Part shown: positions 1 to 7,823 of the stretch, piece by piece
Position numbering within the stretch: the first letter of the stretch is position 1
Layout of the letters: each line of letters starts with the position of its first letter
Assembly (NCBI GenBank): GCA_964611755.1
Contig: CAZTBB010000035.1
Coordinates: 1 to 18,206 of the forward strand
Direction of reading: 5' to 3'
From: CAZTBB01 sp964611755
GTDB taxonomy: Bacteria; Pseudomonadota; Alphaproteobacteria; Micavibrionales; Micavibrionaceae
DNA length: 18,206 nucleotides
Made by a program: the position numbers and the translations under genes
The notes under the pieces: model-generated
The model's database searches: none
What the model was told of the DNA's origin: nothing
Seen by the model: only the letters and a program-made list of their open reading frames with translations

Positions 1-206
1 TCTGATGAAAATGCCTTCTCTTCCCTAGGGGGCTCGGGCTCCTTATTATTATCGGATTGGCTCTCTTCCCCCTCACTCTCAGCGCCTTCCTCCGCACTAG
101 CCTCCTCATCAGAAGGTACAGGCTTCCCATCATCCGCATCATTTTGCGGCTGATCGTTATTCTCTTCTTCAATTCTCTCTTGATCTTCGTCTACGGACAT
201 GGTCAT
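1..206 (-). CDS. Unknown protein, very acidic N-terminus (partial)
   Basis: This is the 5' part of a gene that runs off the left edge of the window; about 68 codons are visible. It reads from an ATG at 206-204, with a second in-frame ATG at 200-198 (MTMSVDEDQERIEEEN...). The visible segment is dominated by Glu, Asp, Ser, Asn and Pro, with almost no hydrophobic residues, so it is probably a disordered acidic tail rather than a folded domain or signal peptide. No good Shine-Dalgarno lies before either ATG (the upstream bases are C-rich), so the start is uncertain. It lies downstream of purA on the same strand, about 125 bases away, with a candidate promoter of its own at 271-299. I do not recognise the family. 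The absence of stops and the biased but plausible codon pattern support real coding. Confidence 0.5.
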   Translation of the reverse strand, partial: MTMSVDEDQERIEEENNDQPQNDADDGKPVPSDEEASAEEGAESEGEESQSDNNKEPEPPREEKAFSS

Positions 207-270
207 TGGCGGGGGTGTAAAAAGCTTAAAAACACGAGAAAGGCTCCCTCATTCACAAGGGATCACTTTC

Positions 271-299
271 ATTCTACTTTGAATTATTGAAAAAGTAAA
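271..299 (-). promoter_or_regulatory. Candidate sigma-70 promoter for the acidic partial gene
   Basis: On the minus strand TTTACT (299-294) and TAGAAT (276-271) are separated by exactly 17 bases. The -10 matches the consensus at 5 of 6 positions and the -35 at 4 of 6. The site lies between the purA stop and the start at 206, so it would transcribe the acidic gene independently of purA. The region is AT-rich, so a chance match is possible. Confidence 0.35.
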
Positions 300-330
300 T
301 TTTATGCGTGTGTAATTATTATACCTGTTA

Positions 331-1623
331 TTACACTTGGAACGGGTCGTGCATCAAAATAGTGTCATCGCGCTCCGGTGATGTAGATAACAGTGTCACA
401 GGACATCCAATAAGCTCTTCGATATGCTTCGCATATTTCACAGCTGCGGCGGGCAATTCCGCCCAGCTTCTGGCGCCTCGTGTGCTGTCCTGCCAGCCTT
501 CAAATGTCTCATATACAGGGCTTACATTATGCTGATCCAACTGGCCTGCAGGGAAGTAATCTATTTTTTTGCCATTCAACTCATAACCAACACAGATCTT
601 GATTTCTTCCAACCCATCCAAAACATCAAGCTTTGTAAGGGCTATACCATGGATGCCGGATAGCTTCACCGCTTGCCTGACCATAACCGCATCAAACCAG
701 CCACAACGTCTTTTTCGCCCCGTTGTGGTCCCGAATTCGTGCCCGCGTTCGCCCAGAAAGGCACCAACGTCATTATCCTGCTCTGTTGGGAACGGCCCTT
801 CTCCAACGCGTGTTGTATAGGCTTTTGTAATCCCGAGCACATAGCCCAGATCATCACTGCCCATTCCTGCGCCTGTTGCTGCTTGCGAGGCCACAATATT
901 AGATGAGGTGACAAACGGGTAAGTTCCATGATCAACATCAAGCATAATCCCCTGTGCCCCTTCGAACAGGATTTTTTTGCCTTGCTTTTTAGCATCATCA
1001 AGAATGCGCCACACAACCCCTGAATAGCTTAAAACCTGCTCACTTACTTCACAAAGTTTTTCATAGATGTCTGCCGGATCAACTGTATCCGCGCCGGCGC
1101 CCTTAAGAAGCGCATTGTGGTGGAACATCATGCTGTCGATTTTCTCTTTCAACAGCGTCTTATCCGCCAAATCACACACACGGATACCGCGGCGAGCCAC
1201 CTTATCCTCATAACACGGGCCGATACCTCGCCCTGTCGTGCCTATTTTTTGATTGCCGCGCGCCCGCTCTAATGCTTTATCCATCATCTGATGAATCGGT
1301 AAAATCAAATTTGCAGTATCGGCAAGCACCAAATTTTCCGGTGTAATCTCGACCCCTTGCTCACGAATGGTCTCGATTTCACTGACCAAATGCCACGGAT
1401 CGACAACAACGCCATTCCCGATTACAGATAACTTACCCGGTCTGACAATGCCGGATGGTAAAACATGCAATTTATAGGTTTTGCCATCAATGACCAGAGT
1501 ATGCCCTGCATTATGCCCCCCCTGGAAGCGCACAACAACATCGGCACGGCTAGACAACCAGTCGACGATTTTGCCTTTTCCCTCATCACCCCATTGTGAT
1601 CCAACAACGACTACATTTGCCAT
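331..1623 (-). CDS. purA: Adenylosuccinate synthetase PurA
   Basis: PurA joins IMP and aspartate using GTP to make adenylosuccinate, the first committed step from IMP to AMP, in the cytoplasm. The 430-residue length is normal for bacterial PurA. The N-terminal GTP-binding and catalytic loop GDEGKGK is at residues 12-18, with Asp13 as the expected catalytic residue. It is followed by GGHNAGHT (His41), the IMP-binding stretch GTTGRGIGPCYEDK at about 128-141, and near the C-terminal half VGEGPFPTE and TTGRKRRCGWFD. The start is ATG at 1623, preceded by a good AGGAAAGG ribosome binding site. It lies 34 bases after hisZ and is probably co-transcribed with it. Both enzymes touch purine flux: HisG-HisZ consumes ATP and the histidine pathway returns AICAR, which becomes IMP for PurA. 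That link is my inference. Confidence 0.98.
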   Translation of the reverse strand: MANVVVVGSQWGDEGKGKIVDWLSSRADVVVRFQGGHNAGHTLVIDGKTYKLHVLPSGIVRPGKLSVIGNGVVVDPWHLVSEIETIREQGVEITPENLVLADTANLILPIHQMMDKALERARGNQKIGTTGRGIGPCYEDKVARRGIRVCDLADKTLLKEKIDSMMFHHNALLKGAGADTVDPADIYEKLCEVSEQVLSYSGVVWRILDDAKKQGKKILFEGAQGIMLDVDHGTYPFVTSSNIVASQAATGAGMGSDDLGYVLGITKAYTTRVGEGPFPTEQDNDVGAFLGERGHEFGTTTGRKRRCGWFDAVMVRQAVKLSGIHGIALTKLDVLDGLEEIKICVGYELNGKKIDYFPAGQLDQHNVSPVYETFEGWQDSTRGARSWAELPAAAVKYAKHIEELIGCPVTLLSTSPERDDTILMHDPFQV

Positions 1624-1657
1624 TTTATTTGCCTTTCCTGCACTATGCTTTGTCCGA

Positions 1658-2752
1658 TTAAGATAAATTTCTTTTAATGCGTTTTCCTTGAGATGCTTTC
1701 GCTAAAAGCTCTGACCAATCCCGGCTTTTTTCGACCATCTCGCAGCCTTTTATATCGTCGTCTCCAAGAGCTTTTCTGACCACATCCATATAGAGCGTAA
1801 ATCCATTTGCCATTTCCGCATTTTCATTACCGGAAAACAGAACTTGGTATTGCCCACCGCGCCCCAACTCGCTTTTAGCATCTTGTGAAAATAAAGAGAA
1901 GGCGAATTTATTGTGATACTCAAAACCGCGCTGCTCACATGGATCAAGTGTGATACTCACATCTCCAAGGCCTAGTTGCTTTAAAGCGTTATCGATCGCA
2001 TGAAGTATTTCAGTCATGGAATCCAAATCATCTTTTGCATCGCCCGGCAAATCTAAATTATGTAGCCTTGCTATCACGTCCTGCGCTTTCCCATTTAAAA
2101 CAACCAGATCTGAAAAATGTGATCCGTATTTTTGATCGAAATCATCCAATGCATTGCGATCGCGAATGGCAATTTTCTCTAACACCTCCCCTTGATTCTC
2201 TTGGGGAATGTCAGATTGCTCCATGAATTGGTCAACAATTTTGGGCATAGCCAAATCAAGCGTGATGGCTTTGATACCAATCTGGTGAAGCCCAAGAACA
2301 GACAAAACAGCAACCTCGACAAAACTATGAATGCCCTCATCGCCAATAATCTCGCAGCCTGTCTGGCAAAATTGTCGTTCAATCCTGTTCTGGCCCGATT
2401 GGGTTCTCAAGACATCATTCGTATAACTCAACCGCAGAGGACGCTCCACACCCTTCAGGCGGCTTGATGCGATGCGGGCAATCTGAGCGGTGATATCTGA
2501 TCTTACACCCATCATGCGGTGAGAAACGGGGTCCATCAGGCGAAATGTATCCTGGCTCATGGCTGCGCCAGGTCCGGGAGCTAAGAGACTATCTTCAAAC
2601 TCAACCAATGGCGGCTTAACACGGTCATAGCCAAAACCATAAAATAACCTCATAAGGGATGAGATTGCCCCCGCCTCTTGATCCGCCTGTCCCGGAAGCA
2701 AGTCGATAAAACCGTTTGGTAAAAGGCCAATATGCGCCTCTGATTTAGACAT
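1658..2752 (-). CDS. hisZ: ATP phosphoribosyltransferase regulatory subunit HisZ
   Basis: HisZ is a catalytically inactive relative of histidyl-tRNA synthetase. In bacteria with a short HisG it forms the hetero-octameric ATP phosphoribosyltransferase that starts histidine synthesis and confers histidine feedback control. The 364-residue protein starts with a typical HisZ segment (LLPNGFIDLLPGQA, about 10-23) and keeps class II synthetase-fold landmarks: RSDITAQIAR at 84-93, RGFEYH at 275-280 and GRGGQY at 297-302. It lacks the C-terminal anticodon-binding domain of true HisRS, and its length fits HisZ better than HisS (over 400 residues). No hisG is in the window. The ATG at 2752 has only a weak ribosome binding site; conservation begins within ten residues of it, so I keep this start. 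It lies 55 bases downstream of glmM and 34 bases upstream of purA. Confidence 0.93.
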   Translation of the reverse strand: MSKSEAHIGLLPNGFIDLLPGQADQEAGAISSLMRLFYGFGYDRVKPPLVEFEDSLLAPGPGAAMSQDTFRLMDPVSHRMMGVRSDITAQIARIASSRLKGVERPLRLSYTNDVLRTQSGQNRIERQFCQTGCEIIGDEGIHSFVEVAVLSVLGLHQIGIKAITLDLAMPKIVDQFMEQSDIPQENQGEVLEKIAIRDRNALDDFDQKYGSHFSDLVVLNGKAQDVIARLHNLDLPGDAKDDLDSMTEILHAIDNALKQLGLGDVSITLDPCEQRGFEYHNKFAFSLFSQDAKSELGRGGQYQVLFSGNENAEMANGFTLYMDVVRKALGDDDIKGCEMVEKSRDWSELLAKASQGKRIKRNLS

Positions 2753-2807
2753 AGATCATTTACTTACTGCGCTGTTCCACACAGCCATTCTTTGTTTTCT
2801 AATGGTT

Positions 2808-4169
2808 TTAGGCTGCTTTTGAAGCGTTTTCAATTTCATTACAGAGATTGTTCACAATATCCTCAACAAGGGCAACATCATCCCCTTCCGCCATCACGCG
2901 AATAACAGGTTCTGTCCCGGAAGGGCGTACCAAAATTCGCCCCTGAGTGCCAATCTGTTCTTCCGCCAGACGAATGGCCTCCTGAACCTGGTGCATGTCA
3001 GTTGGCCTGTTGCCTTGATAGTGCACATTCTTCAATATTTGAGGGGCCGGCTCAAAAAGTTTAAGACATTTGCTGGCCGGCTGAGCGCTCTGTTGTAAAA
3101 TGGATAGCAATTGGATTGCGGCCAATAAGCCATCACCGGTGGAACCAAAATCGCTCATGACAATGTGGCCTGATTGTTCTCCGCCCAAATTGAAACCACC
3201 CTCGCGCATTTTTTCAACCACATAACGATCACCAACGGCCGTGCGCTCTAAAGTAATCCCCTCGGACTTCAAGAAGCGTTCCAAACCAATATTAGACATG
3301 ACTGTAGAGACCAAGGTATCATTTTGAAGTCCCTGCGCTTTTTTCATATGCATGGCCAAGGCTGCCATAATTTGATCGCCGTCAATTTTTTGGCCCTTCT
3401 CATCAACCATGATAATACGATCCGCATCACCATCCAGTGCAATACCCACATCCGCATGACAATCCAGAACTTCTTTTTGTAGATTTTCAATAGACGTTGC
3501 ACCAAAGCCTTCATTGATATTACGGCCATTCGGGTTTACGCCAATCGCGGTGACTTTGGCTTCCAATTCCCAAAGCACCTGCGGCGCAACCTTATATGCC
3601 GCGCCATGGGCACAATCAATAACAACGCGAAGATCTTTTAAGGATTGCCCTTTCGGAAAGCTTTGCTTGATAGATTCAACATAACGGCCTACCGCATCGT
3701 CCAGACGGCTCGCCTTTCCAAGATCAGCAGGCGAAGAGAGCTCTTCACTCAGATCCTGTTCGATTTTGGCTTCTATTTTCTTTTCAATGCCATCATCAAG
3801 TTTAAAGCCGTCAGGCCCGAAAAGCTTAATGCCATTATCCTGAAACGGATTATGAGAAGCCGATACCATAACCCCGATATCAGCCCGAAGCGAGCGTGTA
3901 AGCATTGCAACCGCGGGCGTTGGCACTGGTCCGGTTAAAATCACATCAATACCCATTGATAAGAAACCGGCTGTAATGGCTTGCTCCAACATATAACACG
4001 ATAACCGCGTATCTTTTCCAATCACGGCGCGGTTTGTATTCTTGCGTTTTGTTTCTTTTTGTAAAACGGCACCAGCCGCCATCGCCACCTTCATAGCGAT
4101 ATCGGCTGTCATTGGAAATTGGTTGGCTTGGCCACGAATTCCGTCTGTTCCGAAATATTTCTTGCTCAT
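2808..4169 (-). CDS. glmM: Phosphoglucosamine mutase GlmM
   Basis: GlmM interconverts glucosamine-6-phosphate and glucosamine-1-phosphate, supplying UDP-GlcNAc for peptidoglycan and lipopolysaccharide. The 453-residue length is typical. The N-terminal FGTDGIRG signature is at 6-13, the active-site phosphoserine loop SASHNP is at 103-108 (Ser105 is the expected phosphoserine), the metal-binding DGDADR is at 246-251, the sugar-recognition GGEQSG is at 329-334, and the C-terminal phosphate-binding RPSGTEP is at 415-421. The start is ATG at 4169 with a weak AAGAA site in front. In many alphaproteobacteria glmM lies near ftsH. Here two plus-strand genes (4231-5772) sit between them, so glmM heads a separate minus-strand unit with hisZ and purA. 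Confidence 0.98.
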   Translation of the reverse strand: MSKKYFGTDGIRGQANQFPMTADIAMKVAMAAGAVLQKETKRKNTNRAVIGKDTRLSCYMLEQAITAGFLSMGIDVILTGPVPTPAVAMLTRSLRADIGVMVSASHNPFQDNGIKLFGPDGFKLDDGIEKKIEAKIEQDLSEELSSPADLGKASRLDDAVGRYVESIKQSFPKGQSLKDLRVVIDCAHGAAYKVAPQVLWELEAKVTAIGVNPNGRNINEGFGATSIENLQKEVLDCHADVGIALDGDADRIIMVDEKGQKIDGDQIMAALAMHMKKAQGLQNDTLVSTVMSNIGLERFLKSEGITLERTAVGDRYVVEKMREGGFNLGGEQSGHIVMSDFGSTGDGLLAAIQLLSILQQSAQPASKCLKLFEPAPQILKNVHYQGNRPTDMHQVQEAIRLAEEQIGTQGRILVRPSGTEPVIRVMAEGDDVALVEDIVNNLCNEIENASKAA

Positions 4170-4230
4170 ATATTTCTTGTACCCTGATTATCCTTGCAAA
4201 TCAAAGGAATAGTCTTTAAGAACAGTGATT

Positions 4231-5202
4231 ATGGAAGATAAATACGCTTTAAAACAACACCTCTCCGAAACATATTATGCACATCCCGGTAATATATTGG
4301 AATCGCATGACAGTTTTATTTCCAGAGGCGATGTTGACTCACCGCTCATAGTGAACTGCCCGCATTCAGGCGAATCTATCCCTGCATTTTTTAATCAAGA
4401 TAGACTTAATATAGATCCGCTCGAACTTATCGCGCGCGGGGATATTTATACGAACACAATGACAGAAAATGCACATGAATCGCCCGCACATCATATTATT
4501 TGCCGCATTTCACCAGGGGCTCTCAATACGGGTAGAGCCATTACCAGCCTTGATCCATCAGATATCAGAGGCGGACCAGGACAGCTAAATTGTGTGATTG
4601 ATAAATACACTGAAAACGGTATCGGACAAGGTCTTGTTCCCTCTAAAACGCTTTATGGCGGTACAGCGATCTTCAAGGAAGGGAAAGAGCCCACAGCCGA
4701 TGAGATACAAACGCTGATTGAGCGATATTACAACCCTTATCACGATAAACTTCTATCCGCCGTTAAACACGCGAAAAAAAGGAACGGATTTGCGCTCATA
4801 TTTGATGTGCATTCTTGCCCCTCTGTGGGAACGCATGCAGACACAGATCCCGGTCAGATCCGCACCGATGTGATTATCAGCGATGCGAATGGCAAGAGTG
4901 CCGACCCGCAAATTGCCAAACATGCCATTAAACTCGCGGAAGAATTCGGGCTTAGTGCCTCTTATAACACGCCCTACACAGGCGGATATGTCACACAACT
5001 TTTTGGACAGCACGGCGCCGCAGGCCGACAACTCGGAACACAGGCCTTACAGATTGAAATGTCTCGGGCAGCCATGGGAGTAGACGAGCAAACGCTTGAA
5101 ATTGTTGATAAAAATAAATTTGAAGCCATGCAGGAATTCATGACCTATTTGATGGAATCCTTGCATGAGGAAGCCTTGAACAGATCACACCCCAGCCCTT
5201 AA
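4231..5202 (+). CDS. N-formylglutamate amidohydrolase family protein
   Basis: This belongs to the FGase family (HutG-type N-formylglutamate deformylase and relatives), zinc-dependent hydrolases that release glutamate from N-formylglutamate. Key stretches are the IVNCPHSGESIP motif around 40-51, GALNTGRAITSLDPSD at 96-111, the AIFKEG segment near 146, and FDVHSCPSVG at 191-200. The His residues of CPHSG and DVHS are the likely metal or catalytic residues by family analogy. I chose ATG at 4231 because AAGAAC lies at a suitable distance; a GTG two codons upstream is the alternative. It has about 323 residues, slightly longer than typical HutG. No histidine-utilisation genes are nearby, so the exact substrate is unproven and it may act on another N-acylated amino acid. 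It is divergent from glmM across 61 bases. Confidence 0.85.
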   Translation: MEDKYALKQHLSETYYAHPGNILESHDSFISRGDVDSPLIVNCPHSGESIPAFFNQDRLNIDPLELIARGDIYTNTMTENAHESPAHHIICRISPGALNTGRAITSLDPSDIRGGPGQLNCVIDKYTENGIGQGLVPSKTLYGGTAIFKEGKEPTADEIQTLIERYYNPYHDKLLSAVKHAKKRNGFALIFDVHSCPSVGTHADTDPGQIRTDVIISDANGKSADPQIAKHAIKLAEEFGLSASYNTPYTGGYVTQLFGQHGAAGRQLGTQALQIEMSRAAMGVDEQTLEIVDKNKFEAMQEFMTYLMESLHEEALNRSHPSP

Positions 5203-5222
5203 TCCTGAACACCCCATAATAT

Positions 5223-5252
5223 TTGACATAATAATTGTTTTTGGAGTATACT
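5223..5252 (+). promoter_or_regulatory. Near-consensus sigma-70 promoter for the orphan at 5284
   Basis: A perfect TTGACA (5223-5228) and TATACT (5247-5252, 5 of 6 matches) are separated by 18 bases. Initiation is expected around 5259, giving a leader of roughly 25 bases before the ATG at 5284, with GAGGG at 5275-5279 as the ribosome binding site. A 7-base direct repeat CATAATA occurs at 5215-5221 and 5227-5233, twelve bases apart from start to start and flanking the -35. This could be a regulator site, but that is inference. It is the best promoter match I saw in the window. Confidence 0.7.
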
Positions 5253-5283
5253 TTAAGCCTGTAATTTACACGACGAGGGTAAT

Positions 5284-5772
5284 ATGGGCTTAGGACAGCG
5301 CTTAAATGAAACGTTTGAAACAGCAGCATCGGATTCAAATCCTGAAATTGCTGAGCTATTAGCATCCATAGAGTATAAGGTTCGCGATCAATCCTCTGAT
5401 GTTGTTGGCGATAACAGCGCTTCAACACGCATTGGAAACGGCAAAAGCGGTGTGTCCGGCTATCTGAAAAGCACCAGAAACGGCCAAAGCTTAGGCGATG
5501 GCAGGCATATATTCACGATTAGTGATGAAGGTGCCGGCGCTGTCTTTCTTAAGTTTGATGGAACAGACCTCACCGATCAAAAGAACCGAGAGATATTAAG
5601 AGCCATTAGGGCAAACTGTGAGGGCTCAACGATTCTCAATCAATCTGGACAAATCATGCTGAAAGAAAAAGATGTGATGACAGCACTGATCTGCTGGCAA
5701 AACATTGTTGATCCCAAGCACGAATTTAACATTGGACCGCAGACTGCGCCCGAAGCAGAGATTAACGGCTAA
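5284..5772 (+). CDS. Unknown 162-residue protein
   Basis: I do not recognise this protein. It begins MGLGQRLNETFETAASDSN and has no signal peptide or membrane segment, so it is probably cytoplasmic. The first 35 residues look helical (NPEIAELLASIEYKV). The middle is polar and Gly/Ser-rich (about 36-75). Residues 76 onward alternate hydrophobic residues as in beta strands (HIFTISDEGAGAVFLKFDG), followed by a helix-like DQKNREILRAI segment. There are two Cys residues and no obvious catalytic motif. It starts at an ATG with GAGGG four bases upstream and is served by a strong promoter at 5223-5252. Its stop lies only five bases from the ftsH stop on the opposite strand, so transcripts of the two genes would overlap unless termination occurs inside one of them. 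A single-gene unit with a strong promoter suggests that it is well expressed. Confidence 0.8.
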   Translation: MGLGQRLNETFETAASDSNPEIAELLASIEYKVRDQSSDVVGDNSASTRIGNGKSGVSGYLKSTRNGQSLGDGRHIFTISDEGAGAVFLKFDGTDLTDQKNREILRAIRANCEGSTILNQSGQIMLKEKDVMTALICWQNIVDPKHEFNIGPQTAPEAEING

Positions 5773-5777
5773 ATTGA

Positions 5778-7712
5778 TTAGGCCCCTTGAGGCACTTCCC
5801 CACCAGACCCAACATCACCATCATCTTTTTTCGCTGATGTCGGCACGGAAGAACGCGGCTGTGCATCATCTTCATCATCAGGTTCATCACGGATAATAGC
5901 CTCACCGCGCAGGACAGCTTTTATTTCATCACCGCTGAGCATTTCATATTCCAGCAATGCCTTGGCCAATGTATGTAAATCATCCATATTGTCCTTCAGG
6001 ACATTCTCGGCGCGTTTATAACCTTCATCCACAATGCGGCGAACTTCCTCGTCAATAACACTGGCCTTTTCTTCAGACACACCTTTTTGTTGACCACCCA
6101 TGGAATATCCCAAGAACACTTCTTCTTGATCCGATCCATAGTGAAGCGGCCCGACTTTGTCACTCAGCCCCCATTCCGTAACCATACGGCGCGCCATACC
6201 TGTGGCTTGCTTGATATCGCTGGACGCCCCGGTTGTAACCTTCTCATAGCCAAAAATAATTTCTTCGGCAACACGTCCACCCATAGCCACAGCCAAATCA
6301 GCCTTAAGCTTCTCGCGTGTCAGTGAGAGACGATCACCTTCCGGCAAGCGCATCACCACACCGAGCGCACGCCCGCGCGGAACAATCGTTGCCTTGTGAA
6401 TTGGATCTGATGCCGGCTCATGCAGAGCCACAATAGCGTGCCCCGCTTCGTGATAAGCGGTCAGCTTTTTCTCATCATCGCTCATCACCATAGACGTGCG
6501 CTCTGCACCCATAAGAACCTTGTCTTTGGCATCTTCAAACTCTTCCATACCGACAACACGCTTGTTTCGGCGCGCAGCAAGCAAAGCTGCCTCGTTCACG
6601 AGATTGGCAAGATCAGCACCGCTAAAGCCCGGTGTGCCGCGCGCAATAATGGATGCGTCAACATTATTAGCCAAAGGTACTTTCTTCATGTGCACTTTCA
6701 GAATTTTTTCGCGGCCCTTTACATCAGGCAAACCAACGACGATCTGACGATCAAAACGACCCGGGCGAAGAAGCGCTGGGTCCAGTACATCCGGACGGTT
6801 AGTCGCCGCCAGAATAATCACCCCTTCATTGGATTCAAACCCATCCATCTCAACCAGCATCTGGTTCAATGTCTGTTCACGTTCATCGTTACCGCCGCCA
6901 AGACCGGCACCGCGGTGACGGCCAACCGCATCAATCTCGTCAATAAAGATAATGCAAGGCGCATTTTTCTTGCCCTGTTCGAACATGTCACGCACACGGC
7001 TTGCACCAACACCAACGAACATTTCAACAAAGTCGGAACCTGAAATAGTAAAGAACGGCACATCGGCCTCGCCTGCCACGGCTCTTGCCACCAATGTTTT
7101 ACCTGTACCAGGAGGGCCAGCAAGCAATGCCCCTTTCGGAATTTGACCGCCAAGACGCTGGAACTTCTGAGGGTCTTTCAAAAACTCAACCACCTCTTCC
7201 AATTCCTGCTTGGCCTCTTCAATACCGGCCACGTCTTCAAATGTAACGCGCCCTTGCTTTTCGGTCAGCATCTTTGCGCGTGACTTACCAAAGCCCATAG
7301 CACCGCCACCACCTTTACCCTGCATCTGACGCATAAACAAAATCCATACACCGATGATCAAAAAGGCCGGCAATAACGAGATCAAAATGCTCATCAAGCT
7401 AATCGGCTCTTGTTCGGGTTTTTCGGCTTTAATTTGAACCGATGTGTCCTGAAGGCGGTCAACTACATTTTCATTGGGAGGCACTTCCGTTCTAAAGTTC
7501 TCACCGGAACCGGAAAAATTACCAATGACTTCACTGCCCTTGATCGTTACATTGGAAATACCGCCGGAGCGAGCCTGCGCCATGAAATCACTATAGGCAA
7601 GAGCTTGCACGCCTGTGCTTGTCTGGCGTCCATCTTGGAACACATTAAACAAGAACATTAACAACATGGCTATTGCGAGCCAGAAGACCAGATTACGACC
7701 AAAAATATTCAC
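5778..7712 (-). CDS. ftsH: ATP-dependent zinc metalloprotease FtsH
   Basis: FtsH is a membrane-anchored hexameric AAA+ protease that degrades misfolded membrane proteins and short-lived regulators (RpoH and LpxC in E. coli). The order is: transmembrane helix 1 at about 8-25, a short periplasmic domain, transmembrane helix 2 at about 105-127, Walker A GPPGTGKT at 199-206, Walker B IIFIDEID at 254-261, the second region of homology with arginine fingers (NRPDVLDPALLRPGRFDR, 305-322), zinc motif HEAGH at 421-425, and Asp499 as the probable third zinc ligand. The C-terminal 35 residues are acidic and probably disordered. The start is GTG at 7712 with an AGGAA site about ten bases upstream. It lies 111 bases after tilS; that gap holds a weak promoter-like pair (TTGGAC at 7774-7769, TATATA at 7750-7745), and ftsH often has its own promoter. 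Confidence 0.98.
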   Translation of the reverse strand: MNIFGRNLVFWLAIAMLLMFLFNVFQDGRQTSTGVQALAYSDFMAQARSGGISNVTIKGSEVIGNFSGSGENFRTEVPPNENVVDRLQDTSVQIKAEKPEQEPISLMSILISLLPAFLIIGVWILFMRQMQGKGGGGAMGFGKSRAKMLTEKQGRVTFEDVAGIEEAKQELEEVVEFLKDPQKFQRLGGQIPKGALLAGPPGTGKTLVARAVAGEADVPFFTISGSDFVEMFVGVGASRVRDMFEQGKKNAPCIIFIDEIDAVGRHRGAGLGGGNDEREQTLNQMLVEMDGFESNEGVIILAATNRPDVLDPALLRPGRFDRQIVVGLPDVKGREKILKVHMKKVPLANNVDASIIARGTPGFSGADLANLVNEAALLAARRNKRVVGMEEFEDAKDKVLMGAERTSMVMSDDEKKLTAYHEAGHAIVALHEPASDPIHKATIVPRGRALGVVMRLPEGDRLSLTREKLKADLAVAMGGRVAEEIIFGYEKVTTGASSDIKQATGMARRMVTEWGLSDKVGPLHYGSDQEEVFLGYSMGGQQKGVSEEKASVIDEEVRRIVDEGYKRAENVLKDNMDDLHTLAKALLEYEMLSGDEIKAVLRGEAIIRDEPDDEDDAQPRSSVPTSAKKDDGDVGSGGEVPQGA

Positions 7713-7823
7713 GGGAGGCGTTTCCTTTCATTTCTACAACAAAATATATAATGGTAATTGCAGGTAAAGTCCAAAAAAACACGACATGAAAACAGCAAAA
7801 AACCGCACTTTTTCGCCTTTTCC

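Noticed and set aside
241..265. TCCCT/AGGGA hairpin upstream of the acidic gene
   Set aside because: It has only five-base arms with an eight-base loop and no clean T run; it may be chance.
310..336. Inverted repeat GTGTAAT/ATTACAC across the purA stop
   Set aside because: The arms are AT-rich, the loop is 13 bases and no T tract follows on the minus strand, so I do not call it a terminator.
4170..4230. Divergent promoters between glmM and the FGase-like gene
   Set aside because: The best pairs (for example TTGATT-17-TACAAG on the minus strand) would start almost at the ATG or match the consensus poorly.
6420..7043. 207-codon plus-strand reading opposite ftsH
   Set aside because: It lies entirely antisense to the AAA domain of ftsH and its composition is what the complementary strand of that gene produces.
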